Notes under the pieces: generated by a model
The model's database searches: none
What the model was told of the DNA's origin: nothing
What the model saw: only the letters and a program-made list of their open reading frames with translations
NCBI GenBank assembly: GCA_024743275.1
Contig: JANSWW010000016.1
Span: forward strand, 1 to 35,721
Source: Alphaproteobacteria bacterium
GTDB taxonomy: Bacteria; Pseudomonadota; Alphaproteobacteria; JANSWW01
Direction: 5' to 3'
Length of the DNA stretch: 35,721 nucleotides
Shown here: positions 8,809 through 19,404 of the stretch, piece by piece
How positions within the stretch are numbered: the stretch's first letter is position 1
How the letters are laid out: each line of letters begins with the position of its first letter
Translations under genes and position numbers: made by a program

Positions 8809-8863
8809 TGTGAGCAAAATAGAGTGTAATAAAATCAGTGGTTTACATACAATTTTGCTCACA
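8809..8863 (-). promoter_or_regulatory. 12-bp inverted repeat flanking the RHH gene promoter (candidate operator)
   Basis: TGTGAGCAAAAT at 8809-8820 and its perfect complement ATTTTGCTCACA at 8852-8863 are separated by 31 bases; the arm centres are 43 bases apart, close to four helical turns. On the minus strand the spacer contains a possible promoter: TTGTAT (8847-8852) and TACACT (8823-8828) with an 18-base gap. The downstream arm touches the ribosome site of the RHH gene. A dimeric repressor on each arm would block or loop the promoter. The repeat is directly visible; the promoter and the regulator are inference. Confidence 0.55.
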
Positions 8864-9035
8864 CCTATGTATGATTATTACTCTGTCTTTTTGTCGAGAA
8901 ACACACAACAGTTTTTTGAAAGTCCGGGTCGTCGTACGATTTTTACCAGCGAGTACCAAAGTATTCTGGATGGTTTTTTCTCGGCGCCTGGCAATGCGGC
9001 ACACGCATGCCGGTTGGCCACCCGCGCGGGGTGCA

Positions 9036-9065
9036 TGGACGCTCCATCCTCGCCATCGCTATACT
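9036..9065 (+). promoter_or_regulatory. Probable sigma-70 promoter of methylmalonyl-CoA mutase gene
   Basis: TGGACG at 9036-9041 and TATACT at 9060-9065 are separated by 18 bases. They match the -35 at four positions and the -10 at five. The start codon of the mutase follows about 54 bases downstream, after a GGGAGG ribosome site. Confidence 0.5.
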
Positions 9066-9118
9066 GCGTCTGCTAAAGGACGAGGGTCGTTTCGAGATTA
9101 TCCGAGGGAGGGGCCGCG

Positions 9119-11266
<2,148 letters not shown>

Positions 11267-11283
11267 GCGCGGGACGGGAAGAC

Positions 11284-11769
11284 ATGGCGATGTCGTTCGA
11301 AGCGGAAGGGCCGCTCGATAAACTGGGCTGGCAGATCCTCCGGGTGGTTCAGGAGGATGCGCGGCTGTCCTTTTCGGAGATCGGGCGCCGGGTCGGACTC
11401 TCGGCGCCGGCGGTGGCCGACCGGGTCCGTCGGATGGAGGAGCTGGGTGTCTTGACCGGCTATCAGGCGACGGTCGATCCGACCAAGCTGGGCTATCCCA
11501 ATCTCGCCTTCATCCAGCTGACCGTGTGGTCCCCGGACAGCTATTCCGAGGTGGAGAAACTCGCCCGGACGCTCTCCGAAATCCTCGAATGCCACCACCT
11601 CACGGGAAGCGATACCTATCTTTTCAAGGTGATCATGTCGTCCAACGCCCATTTGGAGACGGTGGTGGCCACCCTGGGGCAATACGGGCAGACCAAGGCG
11701 GAGATGGTGCTGTCCTCCCCGGTCCGGTCGAAGCTCGTCTTCGGCGGCCCCAGTGTGCGGTTCGGTTGA
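11284..11769 (+). CDS. Lrp/AsnC family transcriptional regulator
   Basis: A 161-residue regulator. Residues 8-60 are a winged helix-turn-helix (LDKLGWQILRVVQEDARLSFSEIGRRVGLSAPAVADRVRRMEELGVLTGY), and residues 65-150 an alpha-beta RAM effector domain in which ECHHLTGSDTYLFKV is the usual ligand-pocket strand. Lrp/AsnC proteins bind amino acids or related acids and form octamers. Its position, 17 bases after the mutase and one base before the meaB start, places it inside the propionyl-CoA cluster. A role in controlling that pathway in response to a branched-chain amino acid or its breakdown product is plausible but unproven. Confidence 0.92.
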   Translation: MAMSFEAEGPLDKLGWQILRVVQEDARLSFSEIGRRVGLSAPAVADRVRRMEELGVLTGYQATVDPTKLGYPNLAFIQLTVWSPDSYSEVEKLARTLSEILECHHLTGSDTYLFKVIMSSNAHLETVVATLGQYGQTKAEMVLSSPVRSKLVFGGPSVRFG

Positions 11770-11770
11770 T

Positions 11771-12769
11771 GTGTCGGATTTGGATGGGTTGACCAGGGTG
11801 ACGGCCGATCTCGCCGAGGATCTGATCGCCGGGAACCGACGGGCGCTTGCGAAGGCGATCACCCAGGTCGAATCCTCCCGTGCCGACCATCGCGAGGCGG
11901 CGGACCGTCTGCTCGAGACGGTTCTGCCCCGGACCGGCAACGCGGTCCGTCTCGGCATTTCCGGCGTCCCCGGGGTCGGTAAGTCCACCTTCATTGAGGC
12001 CTTTGGCGGCTTCCTCATCGATCAGGGCAAGCGGGTGGCGGTCCTGGCCGTCGACCCGACGAGCCGTCAGAGCCATGGCTCCATCCTCGGCGATAAGACC
12101 CGTATGGAGCGTCTGGCGCGCGATCCCGACGCCTTCGTCCGGCCGAGCCCGGCCGGGGCCACCCTCGGCGGGGTCGCCCGGCGCACGCGCGAGAGCATGT
12201 TGCTGTGCGAGGCGGCCGGCTTCGACGTCGTCCTGGTGGAGACCGTCGGGGTCGGCCAGTCGGAGACGGCGGTCGCGGACATGGTCGATATGTTCCTGCT
12301 GCTGTTGCTGCCGGGGGGCGGGGACGAATTGCAGGGGATCAAGCGGGGCATCGTCGAGCTGGCCGACGCCGTGATCGTCAACAAGGCGGATGGCGATATG
12401 GCCGCGGCGGCGAAACGGGCCGCGGCGGAGTATCACGGCGCCCTCGGCCTTCTGAAAGGCATGCGGGGGGCTTGGCGGCCGCCGGTGCTGCAGATCTCCG
12501 CCCTGGAGCATCGTGGCGTCGATCAGGTCTGGGAGACCGTGCTGCGGCATCAGGAGATCATGCGGACGACCGGGGCGCACGGCGAGAAACGCAAAGCCCA
12601 GGCGCTCGACTGGATGTGGAGCGAGATCCGCGACAGCCTGATGGACGCCTTCCAGGGGCACCCCGGGATCGCCGAGGACCTCGCCCGGCTCCAGGCCGAC
12701 GTGGCGGCGGGTGCCGCGTCCCCGGGACGGGCGGCCCGGGCCCTGATCCGACGATTCTTTGCGGGCTGA
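11771..12769 (+). CDS. meaB: Methylmalonyl-CoA mutase-associated GTPase MeaB
   Basis: A 332-residue G3E-family P-loop GTPase, started at the GTG one base after the regulator's stop. A GTG at 11753 in the same frame would overlap the regulator and add six residues. The P loop is GVPGVGKST near residue 70, followed by [22 protein letters not shown], the [14 protein letters not shown] switch segment and the base-recognition NKADGD. MeaB protects and reloads the mutase cofactor, gating transfer of adenosylcobalamin and ejecting inactivated B12. Its presence in the same transcription unit as the mutase supports both calls. Confidence 0.95.
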   Translation: MSDLDGLTRVTADLAEDLIAGNRRALAKAITQVESSRADHREAADRLLETVLPRTGNAVRLGISGVPGVGKSTFIEAFGGFLIDQGKRVAVLAVDPTSRQSHGSILGDKTRMERLARDPDAFVRPSPAGATLGGVARRTRESMLLCEAAGFDVVLVETVGVGQSETAVADMVDMFLLLLLPGGGDELQGIKRGIVELADAVIVNKADGDMAAAAKRAAAEYHGALGLLKGMRGAWRPPVLQISALEHRGVDQVWETVLRHQEIMRTTGAHGEKRKAQALDWMWSEIRDSLMDAFQGHPGIAEDLARLQADVAAGAASPGRAARALIRRFFAG

Positions 12770-12785
12770 TTCCCGGTATCGGGGG

Positions 12786-12814
12786 TTGACGCGCGCGGGG
12801 GGCTTCTGTAGTAA
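12786..12814 (+). promoter_or_regulatory. Probable sigma-70 promoter of rpmB
   Basis: TTGACG at 12786-12791 and TAGTAA at 12809-12814 are separated by 17 bases, an arrangement close to consensus. It lies in the 124-base gap after meaB and about 80 bases ahead of the rpmB start, as expected for a strongly expressed ribosomal protein gene. Confidence 0.65.
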
Positions 12815-12893
12815 ACGCGCTTCCGCGATCCGGGGCGCTTCGCGGCGCCCGATCCGTTTGTCTTTAACTCAGGTTTTCCGCGAGGGCCACACC

Positions 12894-13190
12894 ATGGCAC
12901 GTCGGTGCATGATCACCGGAAAAGGCGTGATGACGGGGAACAACGTCTCCCACGCCAACAACAAGACCCGTCGGCGCTATCTGCCGAATCTGCAATCCAC
13001 CGTCCTGCTGTCGGACTCGCTGGGTCCGGTTCGTCTGCGTCTGACCACCACGGCCATCCGGACCATCGACAAGAATGGCGGTCTCGATGCCTATCTCATG
13101 GGTGTATCCAACACCAAGCTACCGGCCGACGCCCTCCGTCTGAAGCGCCGGATCGAGAAGGCGCGCAAGACCGCCGAGGCCGCCGCTTAA
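12894..13190 (+). CDS. rpmB: 50S ribosomal protein bL28
   Basis: A 98-residue basic protein beginning [28 protein letters not shown], the unmistakable bL28 N-terminus, with the [21 protein letters not shown] segment in the second half. It is a component of the large ribosomal subunit. The frame is open upstream, but ATG at 12894 gives the family start and normal alphaproteobacterial length (about 97-100). A strong promoter precedes it. Confidence 0.97.
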   Translation: MARRCMITGKGVMTGNNVSHANNKTRRRYLPNLQSTVLLSDSLGPVRLRLTTTAIRTIDKNGGLDAYLMGVSNTKLPADALRLKRRIEKARKTAEAAA

Positions 13191-13258
13191 ATCTCTTGCT
13201 TTTGCCGCCCGGCCTGCCATTTCTGGTGTAGTTGAAATGGTAACGATCGTGTGCGCGC

Positions 13259-14914
13259 ATGCCAGGAATTCCCGCTGAGCCCCATCCTCAAGAAGCGCTG
13301 CGTCTCACGGCGCTCAGGCGCCAGCGGGTCCTGGACACGGCGGCCGAGGATCGGTTCGACCGGATCACCCGGCTCGCCGCGAAATTCTTCGGCACCAAGA
13401 TCGCCCTGATCTCCCTGGTCGACGCCAACCGTCAGTGGTTCAAGTCCAGGGTCGGCCTCGATGCCGACCAGACCAGCCGTGAACTCTCCTTCTGCGCCCA
13501 CGCCATCCTCGACGAGGATCCGCTGGTAATTCCGGACACGCTGGCCGACCCCCGTTTCCGGGACAACGCCCTGGTCACCGGGGACCCCAAAATCCGATTC
13601 TACGCCGGGGCGCCGCTGATCACCAGCGACGGCTACCCCCTCGGCACGCTCTGTATCATCGACGACAAGCCGCGCGGCTGGCTGAGCGAGGAGGATCTCG
13701 CCACGCTCAAGGATCTGGCCGACCTGGCGCTCGTCGAGATCGAGCGGCTTGGCGAGGCGAAGGACGCCTTCTCTAAGGCGTTGTCCCGGCAGGATCGGTC
13801 GGAGGCGACGGCCGTCAGCCCGGAAAGCCTGACCATCCTGATCGAAACGACGCCGGCACCGCTCCTGATGACCGACGAGACCGGCGGGATTCTGGCGGTG
13901 ACCGCCCAGTGGCGCCAGCTCTTCGGGGTCTCCGGCAAAGCCCTGATCAGGCGGCCGATAGAGGACGTGATGCCCGGCTATTGCGCCGTTTGGGCACCAC
14001 GCTTCGGCCGCATCCTGGCGGGGGAGACCGTCATGCTGGCGGAGACGGATCTGACGCCACAGGAACGCGCCCAGGGCATCAAGGGATGGCATGGCGTGCC
14101 CTGGCGGACCTGGGAGGGTAAAATCGGCGGGGCGGTGATCTTCGCGGGCAATGACGACGGCCTGTTCGGCCGCATCGGCTGGATGGAGGAAACCGAGCAG
14201 ATGGCGGCCCTGGGCCGTTTGGCCGTCGGCATGTCCCACGACGTCGCCAATCTGCTAGGTGTGCTGTCCGGTACCATCGAGCTGCTGCGCCTCGAAGCGG
14301 CGGAAAGCGGCAATGGCGACCTGCTGGAAGCGCTTGAGGCGGTGATCCGGCGCGGACGGGACCTGACCCGCCGTTTGCGGTCGCTGTCCACGGGGAAAGA
14401 GGATCGGGTCGAGGCGATCAACACCGCCGCCCAGATCGAGAGCCTTGTCGAGGTGATCCGGGCCGGCCTGCCGAAGACGACGACGCTGACCCTGTCCATG
14501 GCGCCGGATCTGCCGCCGATCTCTGTGCTTCCCGGGCGCTTCGATGCCGCCCTTCTGAACCTTGTGGCAAACGCGCGGGACGCGATGGAGGGGCGAACCG
14601 GCTCCATCCATATGGTGGTCAGCGCCTTGTCACCGGATGACTGGCCGCTCGGGGTCGAGGGGCTCGAATTGCGGGTCGCCGACGAAGGGATCGGCATGAG
14701 CGAGGATGTGCGGCAGCGTCTCTTCGAGCCGTTCTTCACCACCAAGGCGCGGGGGGCCGGATCGGGGCTGGGCCTGGTTCAGATCCGGAACTTCATGCAC
14801 GCCTGCGGCGGCACCGTCGACGTGAAGTCGCGCGAAGGCGCGGGGACGACGGTGATCCTGCGCTTCCCGGCCTACAACGGGGCCGACCAATTGGTGAACG
14901 ACGCCGCTTGCTAG
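13259..14914 (+). CDS. Orphan soluble sensor histidine kinase (GAF-PAS-HisKA-HATPase)
   Basis: A 551-residue protein with no membrane segment. Residues 18-165 are a GAF domain (from RQRVLDTAAEDRFDRITRLA to GYPLGTLCIIDDKPRGWL), similar to the GAF domains that open many cytoplasmic kinases. Residues 183-300 look like a PAS domain. The dimerisation and phosphoacceptor helix has GMSHDVANLLGVL, with the phosphorylated histidine in the unusual form HDVANLL where HDFNNLL is common. The ATPase domain has NLVANARDAM (N box), VADEGIGM (G1), LFEPFFTTK (F) and GSGLGL (G2). No response regulator gene is near, so its partner is unknown. It converges on cobT with only seven bases between the stops. Confidence 0.9.
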   Translation: MPGIPAEPHPQEALRLTALRRQRVLDTAAEDRFDRITRLAAKFFGTKIALISLVDANRQWFKSRVGLDADQTSRELSFCAHAILDEDPLVIPDTLADPRFRDNALVTGDPKIRFYAGAPLITSDGYPLGTLCIIDDKPRGWLSEEDLATLKDLADLALVEIERLGEAKDAFSKALSRQDRSEATAVSPESLTILIETTPAPLLMTDETGGILAVTAQWRQLFGVSGKALIRRPIEDVMPGYCAVWAPRFGRILAGETVMLAETDLTPQERAQGIKGWHGVPWRTWEGKIGGAVIFAGNDDGLFGRIGWMEETEQMAALGRLAVGMSHDVANLLGVLSGTIELLRLEAAESGNGDLLEALEAVIRRGRDLTRRLRSLSTGKEDRVEAINTAAQIESLVEVIRAGLPKTTTLTLSMAPDLPPISVLPGRFDAALLNLVANARDAMEGRTGSIHMVVSALSPDDWPLGVEGLELRVADEGIGMSEDVRQRLFEPFFTTKARGAGSGLGLVQIRNFMHACGGTVDVKSREGAGTTVILRFPAYNGADQLVNDAAC

Positions 14915-14921
14915 ACGGCGG

Positions 14922-16790
14922 CTAGGCCGCCCGTCCCCGTTTGGTCCTTGCCGGACCTCCTTTGTCGTCCTCGTCGAACAGCGAGGCCAACTGGTCGGTT
15001 ATCGCCCCGCCGAGCTGTTCCGCGTCGACCAGGGTCACCGCCCGGCGGTAATAGCGGGTCACGTCATGGCCAATGCCGATGGCGATCAATTCGACAGGAC
15101 TGCGCGTTTCGATATAGTCGATGACATCCCGCAGGTGCTTTTCCAGATAGTTCCCGGAATTGACCGACAGAGTTGAATCGTCGACCGGCGCCCCGTCGGA
15201 GATGACCATCAGGATCTTGCGCTCCTCCGGCCGGCCGAGCAGGCGCTCATGGGCCCATTCCAAGGCCTCGCCATCGATGTTCTCCTTCAAGATCCCCTCG
15301 CGGAGCATCAGCCCGAGGGATCGGCGGGCCCGGCGCCAGGGGGCGTCCGCGCTCTTGTAGACGATGTGACGGAGATCGTTGAGGCGTCCCGGGTTGGGAA
15401 CCTTGCCGTTGCTGATCCACTTGTCCCGGGAGAGGCCGCCCTTCCAGGCCTTGGTGGTGAAGCCGAGGATTTCGACCTTCACCCCGCAGCGCTCCAGGGT
15501 GCGCGCGAGGATGTCGGCGGCGATCGCGGCGATCGTGATCGGCCGGCCCCGCATGGAGCCGGAATTGTCGATCAGCAGCGTGACAACCGTGTCGCGGAAT
15601 TCGAGCTCGCTCTCCAGCTTGTAGGACAGCGGGTAGAGCGGATTGGTCACAACCCTTGTGAGACGGGCCGTGTCCAAAAGCCCCTCCTCCAGGTCGAATT
15701 CCCAGGACCGGTTCTGCTTCGCCATGAGCCGGCGCTGCAGCCGGTTGGCCAGCTTGCCGATCACCCCCTGGAGATGGGAGAGCTGCTGGTCGAGCAGCTT
15801 GCGGAGACGGTTCAGTTCCTCCGTGTCGCAGAGCTCGTCGGCGTTGACGATCTCGTCGAATTCGGTCGTGAACGGGTGGTACAGGTCCTTGAGACTGCCG
15901 TCCGGATCGTTGTGCAGATGTGGGGGCGTGCCGGGATTGGCCGGCTGCTCCTCGCCGGTGCCGGGGGCGAGTTCCCCTTCGGCCTCCTCGCCGCCGCCGT
16001 CCCCCTCCTCGCCGGGCGACATCTCGCTGGCCTGGGCTTCGGCGGGCAGTTCCATGTCCGCCTCGTCCTGGCCCTGCTCGTCGTCGGGCGATTCTTCGGA
16101 GTCGGACTGGCTGTCCGCGTCGTCGTCCTGCTCCTCGTCGTCCGAGAGTTGGCCCTCGTCGACCGGATCGAGGTCGAGATGCTCGATCAGGCTCCGGACG
16201 ATCCGGGAATAGGCCGCCTGGTCGTCCAGGCTGTCGCTCAGTTGCGAGAAATCCTCGCCGCAGCGCTGCTCGATCCAGGGCCGCCAGACGTCGACAACCG
16301 TACGCGCCACCTCCGGCGGCTCCGCGCCGGTCATCGCCTCCCGGGCGATGAGGCGGACCGCGTCGACCAGATTGACGTCCGACTTCTCGGTGATGTGCTC
16401 GAAGCCGCGCCGGCGATAGCGCTCGGTCAGGGCCGCGTCGAGATTCTTCGCCACCCCGGCCATGGCGTTGGCGCCGATCGCCTCGCAGCGCGCCTGTTCG
16501 ATCGCGTCGTAGATCTGTCGCGCGGTTTCGCCCTGGGGCATCCGCTGGGCATGGACCTCGGCGTTGTGATGGCGCAGACGCAGGGCGAGCATGTCCGATT
16601 CGCCGCGGAGCTGGGCCAGTTCCTCCGGCCCGAGGGCGACCGACGGGGCCGGCAGACGGGCCTGTTTGCCGGCGAGCGCGCTCGGCTCGTTGCCGTAGCT
16701 CACCTCGACCTCGGGCTCGTGCGCGAGGGCGCGGAGCGTCGCCGCCGTGCGCCGTTTCAAATCTTCGAGCTGGTGCTCCTGATCAGTCAT
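14922..16790 (-). CDS. cobT: Cobaltochelatase subunit CobT
   Basis: Started at ATG 16790 the protein is 622 residues; the frame runs further upstream into the gap before cobS, but the family start is [22 protein letters not shown]. The middle (about residues 200-295) is highly acidic and low in complexity ([16 protein letters not shown] and similar), typical of CobT linkers. The C-terminal third is a von Willebrand A domain with MIDAS motif [11 protein letters not shown] near residue 408, then metal-coordinating segments. CobT forms a chaperone-like complex with the AAA+ protein CobS and works with CobN to insert cobalt into hydrogenobyrinic acid diamide in aerobic B12 synthesis. It lies 49 bases after cobS. 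Confidence 0.95.
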   Translation of the reverse strand: MTDQEHQLEDLKRRTAATLRALAHEPEVEVSYGNEPSALAGKQARLPAPSVALGPEELAQLRGESDMLALRLRHHNAEVHAQRMPQGETARQIYDAIEQARCEAIGANAMAGVAKNLDAALTERYRRRGFEHITEKSDVNLVDAVRLIAREAMTGAEPPEVARTVVDVWRPWIEQRCGEDFSQLSDSLDDQAAYSRIVRSLIEHLDLDPVDEGQLSDDEEQDDDADSQSDSEESPDDEQGQDEADMELPAEAQASEMSPGEEGDGGGEEAEGELAPGTGEEQPANPGTPPHLHNDPDGSLKDLYHPFTTEFDEIVNADELCDTEELNRLRKLLDQQLSHLQGVIGKLANRLQRRLMAKQNRSWEFDLEEGLLDTARLTRVVTNPLYPLSYKLESELEFRDTVVTLLIDNSGSMRGRPITIAAIAADILARTLERCGVKVEILGFTTKAWKGGLSRDKWISNGKVPNPGRLNDLRHIVYKSADAPWRRARRSLGLMLREGILKENIDGEALEWAHERLLGRPEERKILMVISDGAPVDDSTLSVNSGNYLEKHLRDVIDYIETRSPVELIAIGIGHDVTRYYRRAVTLVDAEQLGGAITDQLASLFDEDDKGGPARTKRGRAA

Positions 16791-16839
16791 CCATCTGGTC
16801 CAAGGTCCCGGGTGGGGCGGGGCGGTGGAGAGGCGGTGG

Positions 16840-17832
16840 TCAGACCGCCAGTTTCGCCGCCATTTCCGTTCCGAAGCACCGCTGGAAATACTCACCCACG
16901 ATACTCCGCTCCTCCTCGTCGCACTTGTTGAGGAAGGTCAGGCGGAAGGCGAGGGCGATGTCGCCGAAGATCTTGGCGTTCTCGGCCCAGGTGATCACCG
17001 TCCGCGGCGACATCACGGTCGAGATATCGCCGTTGATGAAGCCCTGACGGGTAAGGTCGGCCACCCGCACCATCTTGTCGATCTGGTCGTGCCCATCGTC
17101 CGTGTCGAGGTCCGGCGTCTTGGACAGGATGATCCCGCACTCGGCGTCATGGGGCAGATAGTTCAGCGTGGCGACGATGTTCCAGCGGTCCATCTGGCCC
17201 TGGTTGATCTGCTGGGTGCCGTGATAGAGACCCGTCGTGTCGCCGAGGCCCACCGTGTTGGCGGTGGCGAAAAGGCGGAAGAAGGGATGGGGACGGATCA
17301 CCCGGCTCTGATCCAGGAGGGTCAGCTTGCCCTCGACCTCCAGGATCCGCTGGATGACGAACATCACGTCGGCGCGGCCGGCATCGTATTCGTCGAAGAC
17401 CAGCGCGGTCGGGTTCTGAAGCGCCCAGGGAAGGATGCCTTCCTTGAACTCGGTCACCTGGACCCCGTCACGCACGACAATGGCGTCCTTGCCGATCAGG
17501 TCGATCCGGCTGACATGACTGTCCAGATTGATCCGGAGGCAGGGCCAGTTGAGGCGGGCGGCCACCTGCTCGATATGCGTCGATTTGCCAGTGCCGTGAT
17601 AGCCCTGGATCATGACCCGGCGGTTGAAGGCGAAGCCCGCGACAATGGCGAGCGTGGTGTCATGGTCGAAGAGATAGCTCTCGTCGAAGTCCGGAACATA
17701 CTCGCTGCGCTCCGAGAAGGCGGGCACCTTCATGTCCACATCGATGCCAAAGGCCTCGCGAACAGAAATCTCGGAATCCGGCGCGTCCAGGCTGTGTGCG
17801 GGGGGAGTATCGTCTACGGCGGCGAGGGACAT
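16840..17832 (-). CDS. cobS: Cobaltochelatase AAA+ ATPase subunit CobS
   Basis: A 330-residue AAA+ protein. Residues 22-50 ([19 protein letters not shown]) are the conserved CobS N-terminus, the P loop is GYHGTGKST at 77-85, and [11 protein letters not shown] is the Walker B segment. Sensor and arginine-finger regions follow near [18 protein letters not shown]. The start at 17832 is preferred because GGAAGG sits just ahead of it; ATG at 17844 would add four residues and has no visible ribosome site. CobS hydrolyses ATP to drive CobN-CobT in cobalt insertion. cobN is not in this window. The J-domain gene lies just upstream on the same strand, and cobT downstream. Confidence 0.94.
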   Translation of the reverse strand: MSLAAVDDTPPAHSLDAPDSEISVREAFGIDVDMKVPAFSERSEYVPDFDESYLFDHDTTLAIVAGFAFNRRVMIQGYHGTGKSTHIEQVAARLNWPCLRINLDSHVSRIDLIGKDAIVVRDGVQVTEFKEGILPWALQNPTALVFDEYDAGRADVMFVIQRILEVEGKLTLLDQSRVIRPHPFFRLFATANTVGLGDTTGLYHGTQQINQGQMDRWNIVATLNYLPHDAECGIILSKTPDLDTDDGHDQIDKMVRVADLTRQGFINGDISTVMSPRTVITWAENAKIFGDIALAFRLTFLNKCDEEERSIVGEYFQRCFGTEMAAKLAV

Positions 17833-17936
17833 GGAACCTTCCATTGCGTTACGTACGGGATGAACAACGGGGCGAACAGGGCCGCCAAAGACGGGGATGC
17901 CCCCGCAGGGATGCTCTTACCATTCGGCTTCCGTCG

Positions 17937-18536
17937 TCAACTTAGCCATTTTCGAAGAGTTGTGTAGGCCCTGTTGACGTCTTTCAAGCGATCTTCCGCA
18001 TCGGGGTCGCCGCCGTTGGCGTCGGGATGGAGTTTTTTGGCGAGTTGCTTGTAGCGGGTCCGCACCTCCTCCAGCGTCACCGGGTAATCGAGGCCCATGA
18101 TCGCCAACGCCTCCATCTCGGGTCCATCCGATCGTGCCCGGCTTTCCTGGCGTTTCTGCCGTCGAGCCGCCTCGTCCTCTTCCTCGCTCTCGAAAAAGTT
18201 GAACGGGTCCTCGACCCGGTAGGCGTGTTTTTCGCCGGGATCGCCGAACCGGCCACCGAGCTTCCAGGTCTCGCGGCCCCAGACGACATCGCTTCTGACG
18301 TGGCGTTCGACTTCCTGGTCGTTCATGCCGGCGAAATAGTTCCAGGCCTTGTTGTATTCCCGGACATGGTCGAGGCAGAACCAATAGAAGTCGTTGAGCC
18401 GGTCACGGCTTCTCGGGGCCCGGTATTCGCCGGGCTCGGAGCAGTCCGGATGGTCGCACATGCGGATGTCCCGCCGCGGTTCGTAGCGCCGCCGCCAGGA
18501 CTCCTCCCAGGGATCATTTGGTTTTGCACGTGCCAT
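17937..18536 (-). CDS. J-domain protein with N-terminal Cys/His motif
   Basis: With ATG at 18536 the protein is 199 residues; an upstream ATG would add 27 residues of no evident character, reaching to about 20 bases from the divergent bolA. Residues 140-199 form a DnaJ domain with the HPD triplet at 170-172, which stimulates DnaK ATPase. The N-terminal part has Cys27 and Cys32 in MCDHPDC and Cys54 and His57 in WFCLDHV, spaced like a zinc-binding site. The central segment 110-135 is acidic, then basic. The usual DnaJ Gly/Phe and zinc-repeat domains are absent, so it is a class III J protein that probably recruits DnaK to a specific client. The conserved placement beside bolA, cobS and cobT is known in alphaproteobacteria. 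Confidence 0.88.
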   Translation of the reverse strand: MARAKPNDPWEESWRRRYEPRRDIRMCDHPDCSEPGEYRAPRSRDRLNDFYWFCLDHVREYNKAWNYFAGMNDQEVERHVRSDVVWGRETWKLGGRFGDPGEKHAYRVEDPFNFFESEEEDEAARRQKRQESRARSDGPEMEALAIMGLDYPVTLEEVRTRYKQLAKKLHPDANGGDPDAEDRLKDVNRAYTTLRKWLS

Positions 18537-18637
18537 CGAGTGAGTATGGTGACGTCTTGAAGGTGGCGCAAGGATGCCGAAATGACCTATTGGCGCAGGC
18601 CGCCATGATACATCCATAGATAGAATTAGGAGTTGAC

Positions 18638-18934
18638 GTGACCGATCCCAACACCCTTGACGGCACCGGATCCGACGGTGGCCGGGAGCAGCGAATCCGG
18701 GCCGCGCTGGAGCGTGATCTTCATCCTTCGCGGCTGGAGGTGATCGACGAAAGCCACCTGCATCACGGCCATGCGGGGTGGTCTCCGGAAGGCGAAACCC
18801 ATTTCCGCATTAGGATTGCCGGGGAAATCTTTTCGGGACGTTCGCGTGTGGAGTGTCATAGAATGATCAATAAAAGTCTGGCGCCGGAATTCGAGGGGGG
18901 TCTTCACGCTTTGGCGATGGAAATCGACCGCTGA
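18638..18934 (+). CDS. BolA family protein
   Basis: A 98-residue protein started at GTG after a TTAGGAG ribosome site. It contains the BolA pattern: helix RIRAALERDLHPSRLEVIDES, strand SPEGETHFRIRIAGEIFSG, and the signature SRVECHRMINKSLAPEFEGGLHALAMEI with the conserved His for cluster or DNA contact. BolA proteins pair with monothiol glutaredoxins in iron-sulfur handling and iron sensing; some also act as transcription regulators. This one has the BolA1-type loop. It is divergent from the J-domain gene, from which it is separated by about 100 bases. Confidence 0.93.
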   Translation: MTDPNTLDGTGSDGGREQRIRAALERDLHPSRLEVIDESHLHHGHAGWSPEGETHFRIRIAGEIFSGRSRVECHRMINKSLAPEFEGGLHALAMEIDR

Positions 18935-19097
18935 TGTGAGAGCCACGACCCCTTGATTTCGGGTGGCCACAGGAACGTTCATATAACAACCAAAAATGGA
19001 CAACGCTTGCGTTTAGCATTTTATGGTTGATAAAACCGGGCACAAGCCTAATGTGGGCTCGAATCAAATCCCGGATTTCCGGGCGTTATCGGCATTC

Positions 19098-19125
19098 TGA
19101 TAGTTGTGGCGTGATAGTTGTGGCG
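19098..19125 (+). repeat. Tandem 14-bp duplication immediately before the second RHH gene
   Basis: TGATAGTTGTGGCG occurs twice in tandem, at 19098-19111 and 19112-19125, ending at the base before the ATG of the downstream gene. No ordinary Shine-Dalgarno site is evident here. A small perfect palindrome (CCCGGA, two bases, TCCGGG) lies at 19070-19083. The duplication may have arisen by slippage or may be two sites for a protein. Confidence 0.6.
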
Positions 19126-19404
19126 ATGCTCTCCAAACTCAAAAGCAAGAACGTGACGGTCAACGGTCGGCGGACCAGTATGCGTCTCGAAGAGGAAATG
19201 TGGTCGGCGCTCGATAGTATTGCGAAGCGGGAGAAGACCTCGGTCAACCACATCTGCTCCCGTGCGGAGCAGTATCAGGGGGCCGCGTCCCTGACGTCGG
19301 CCGTTCGGGTCTTCGTGCTTCTCTATTTCCGGCGCATGTCCCGCATCGGCGATCTCGGCACGGAGGTTGTGACCCAGATCGACTATGTCTTCGGGCGAAA
19401 GTGA
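19126..19404 (+). CDS. RHH_4-type ribbon-helix-helix DNA-binding protein, copy 2
   Basis: From ATG at 19126 the protein is 92 residues; GTG at 19111 or TTG at 19027 would lengthen it, but the extra residues have no RHH character. Residues 9-70 carry the ribbon-helix-helix segment (NVTVNGRRTSMRLEEEMWSALDSI, then SAVRVFVLLYFRRMS), clearly paralogous to the gene product at 8419-8793 while lacking its C-terminal tail. It is presumably a DNA-binding regulator. Its last 22 bases overlap the end of the convergent DUF2889 gene. Confidence 0.75.
   Translation: MLSKLKSKNVTVNGRRTSMRLEEEMWSALDSIAKREKTSVNHICSRAEQYQGAASLTSAVRVFVLLYFRRMSRIGDLGTEVVTQIDYVFGRK

Larger units (their letters stand above)
8794..9118. 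other. AT-rich divergent intergenic region between the RHH gene and methylmalonyl-CoA mutase
   Basis: This 325-base stretch has no convincing gene. Its left two thirds (about 8794-8980) are much richer in A and T than anything else in the window and hold the 12-bp inverted repeat and the RHH promoter. The right third returns to high GC and holds the probable promoter of the mutase gene. The ORFs crossing it have no recognisable product and no sensible start. I looked for a B12 riboswitch ahead of the mutase and did not recognise one. Confidence 0.6.

Noticed and set aside
8864..9118. Cobalamin riboswitch ahead of the B12-dependent mutase
   Set aside because: I did not find the conserved B12-box or the stem arrangement; the mutase uses B12 as cofactor and is not usually under such a riboswitch.
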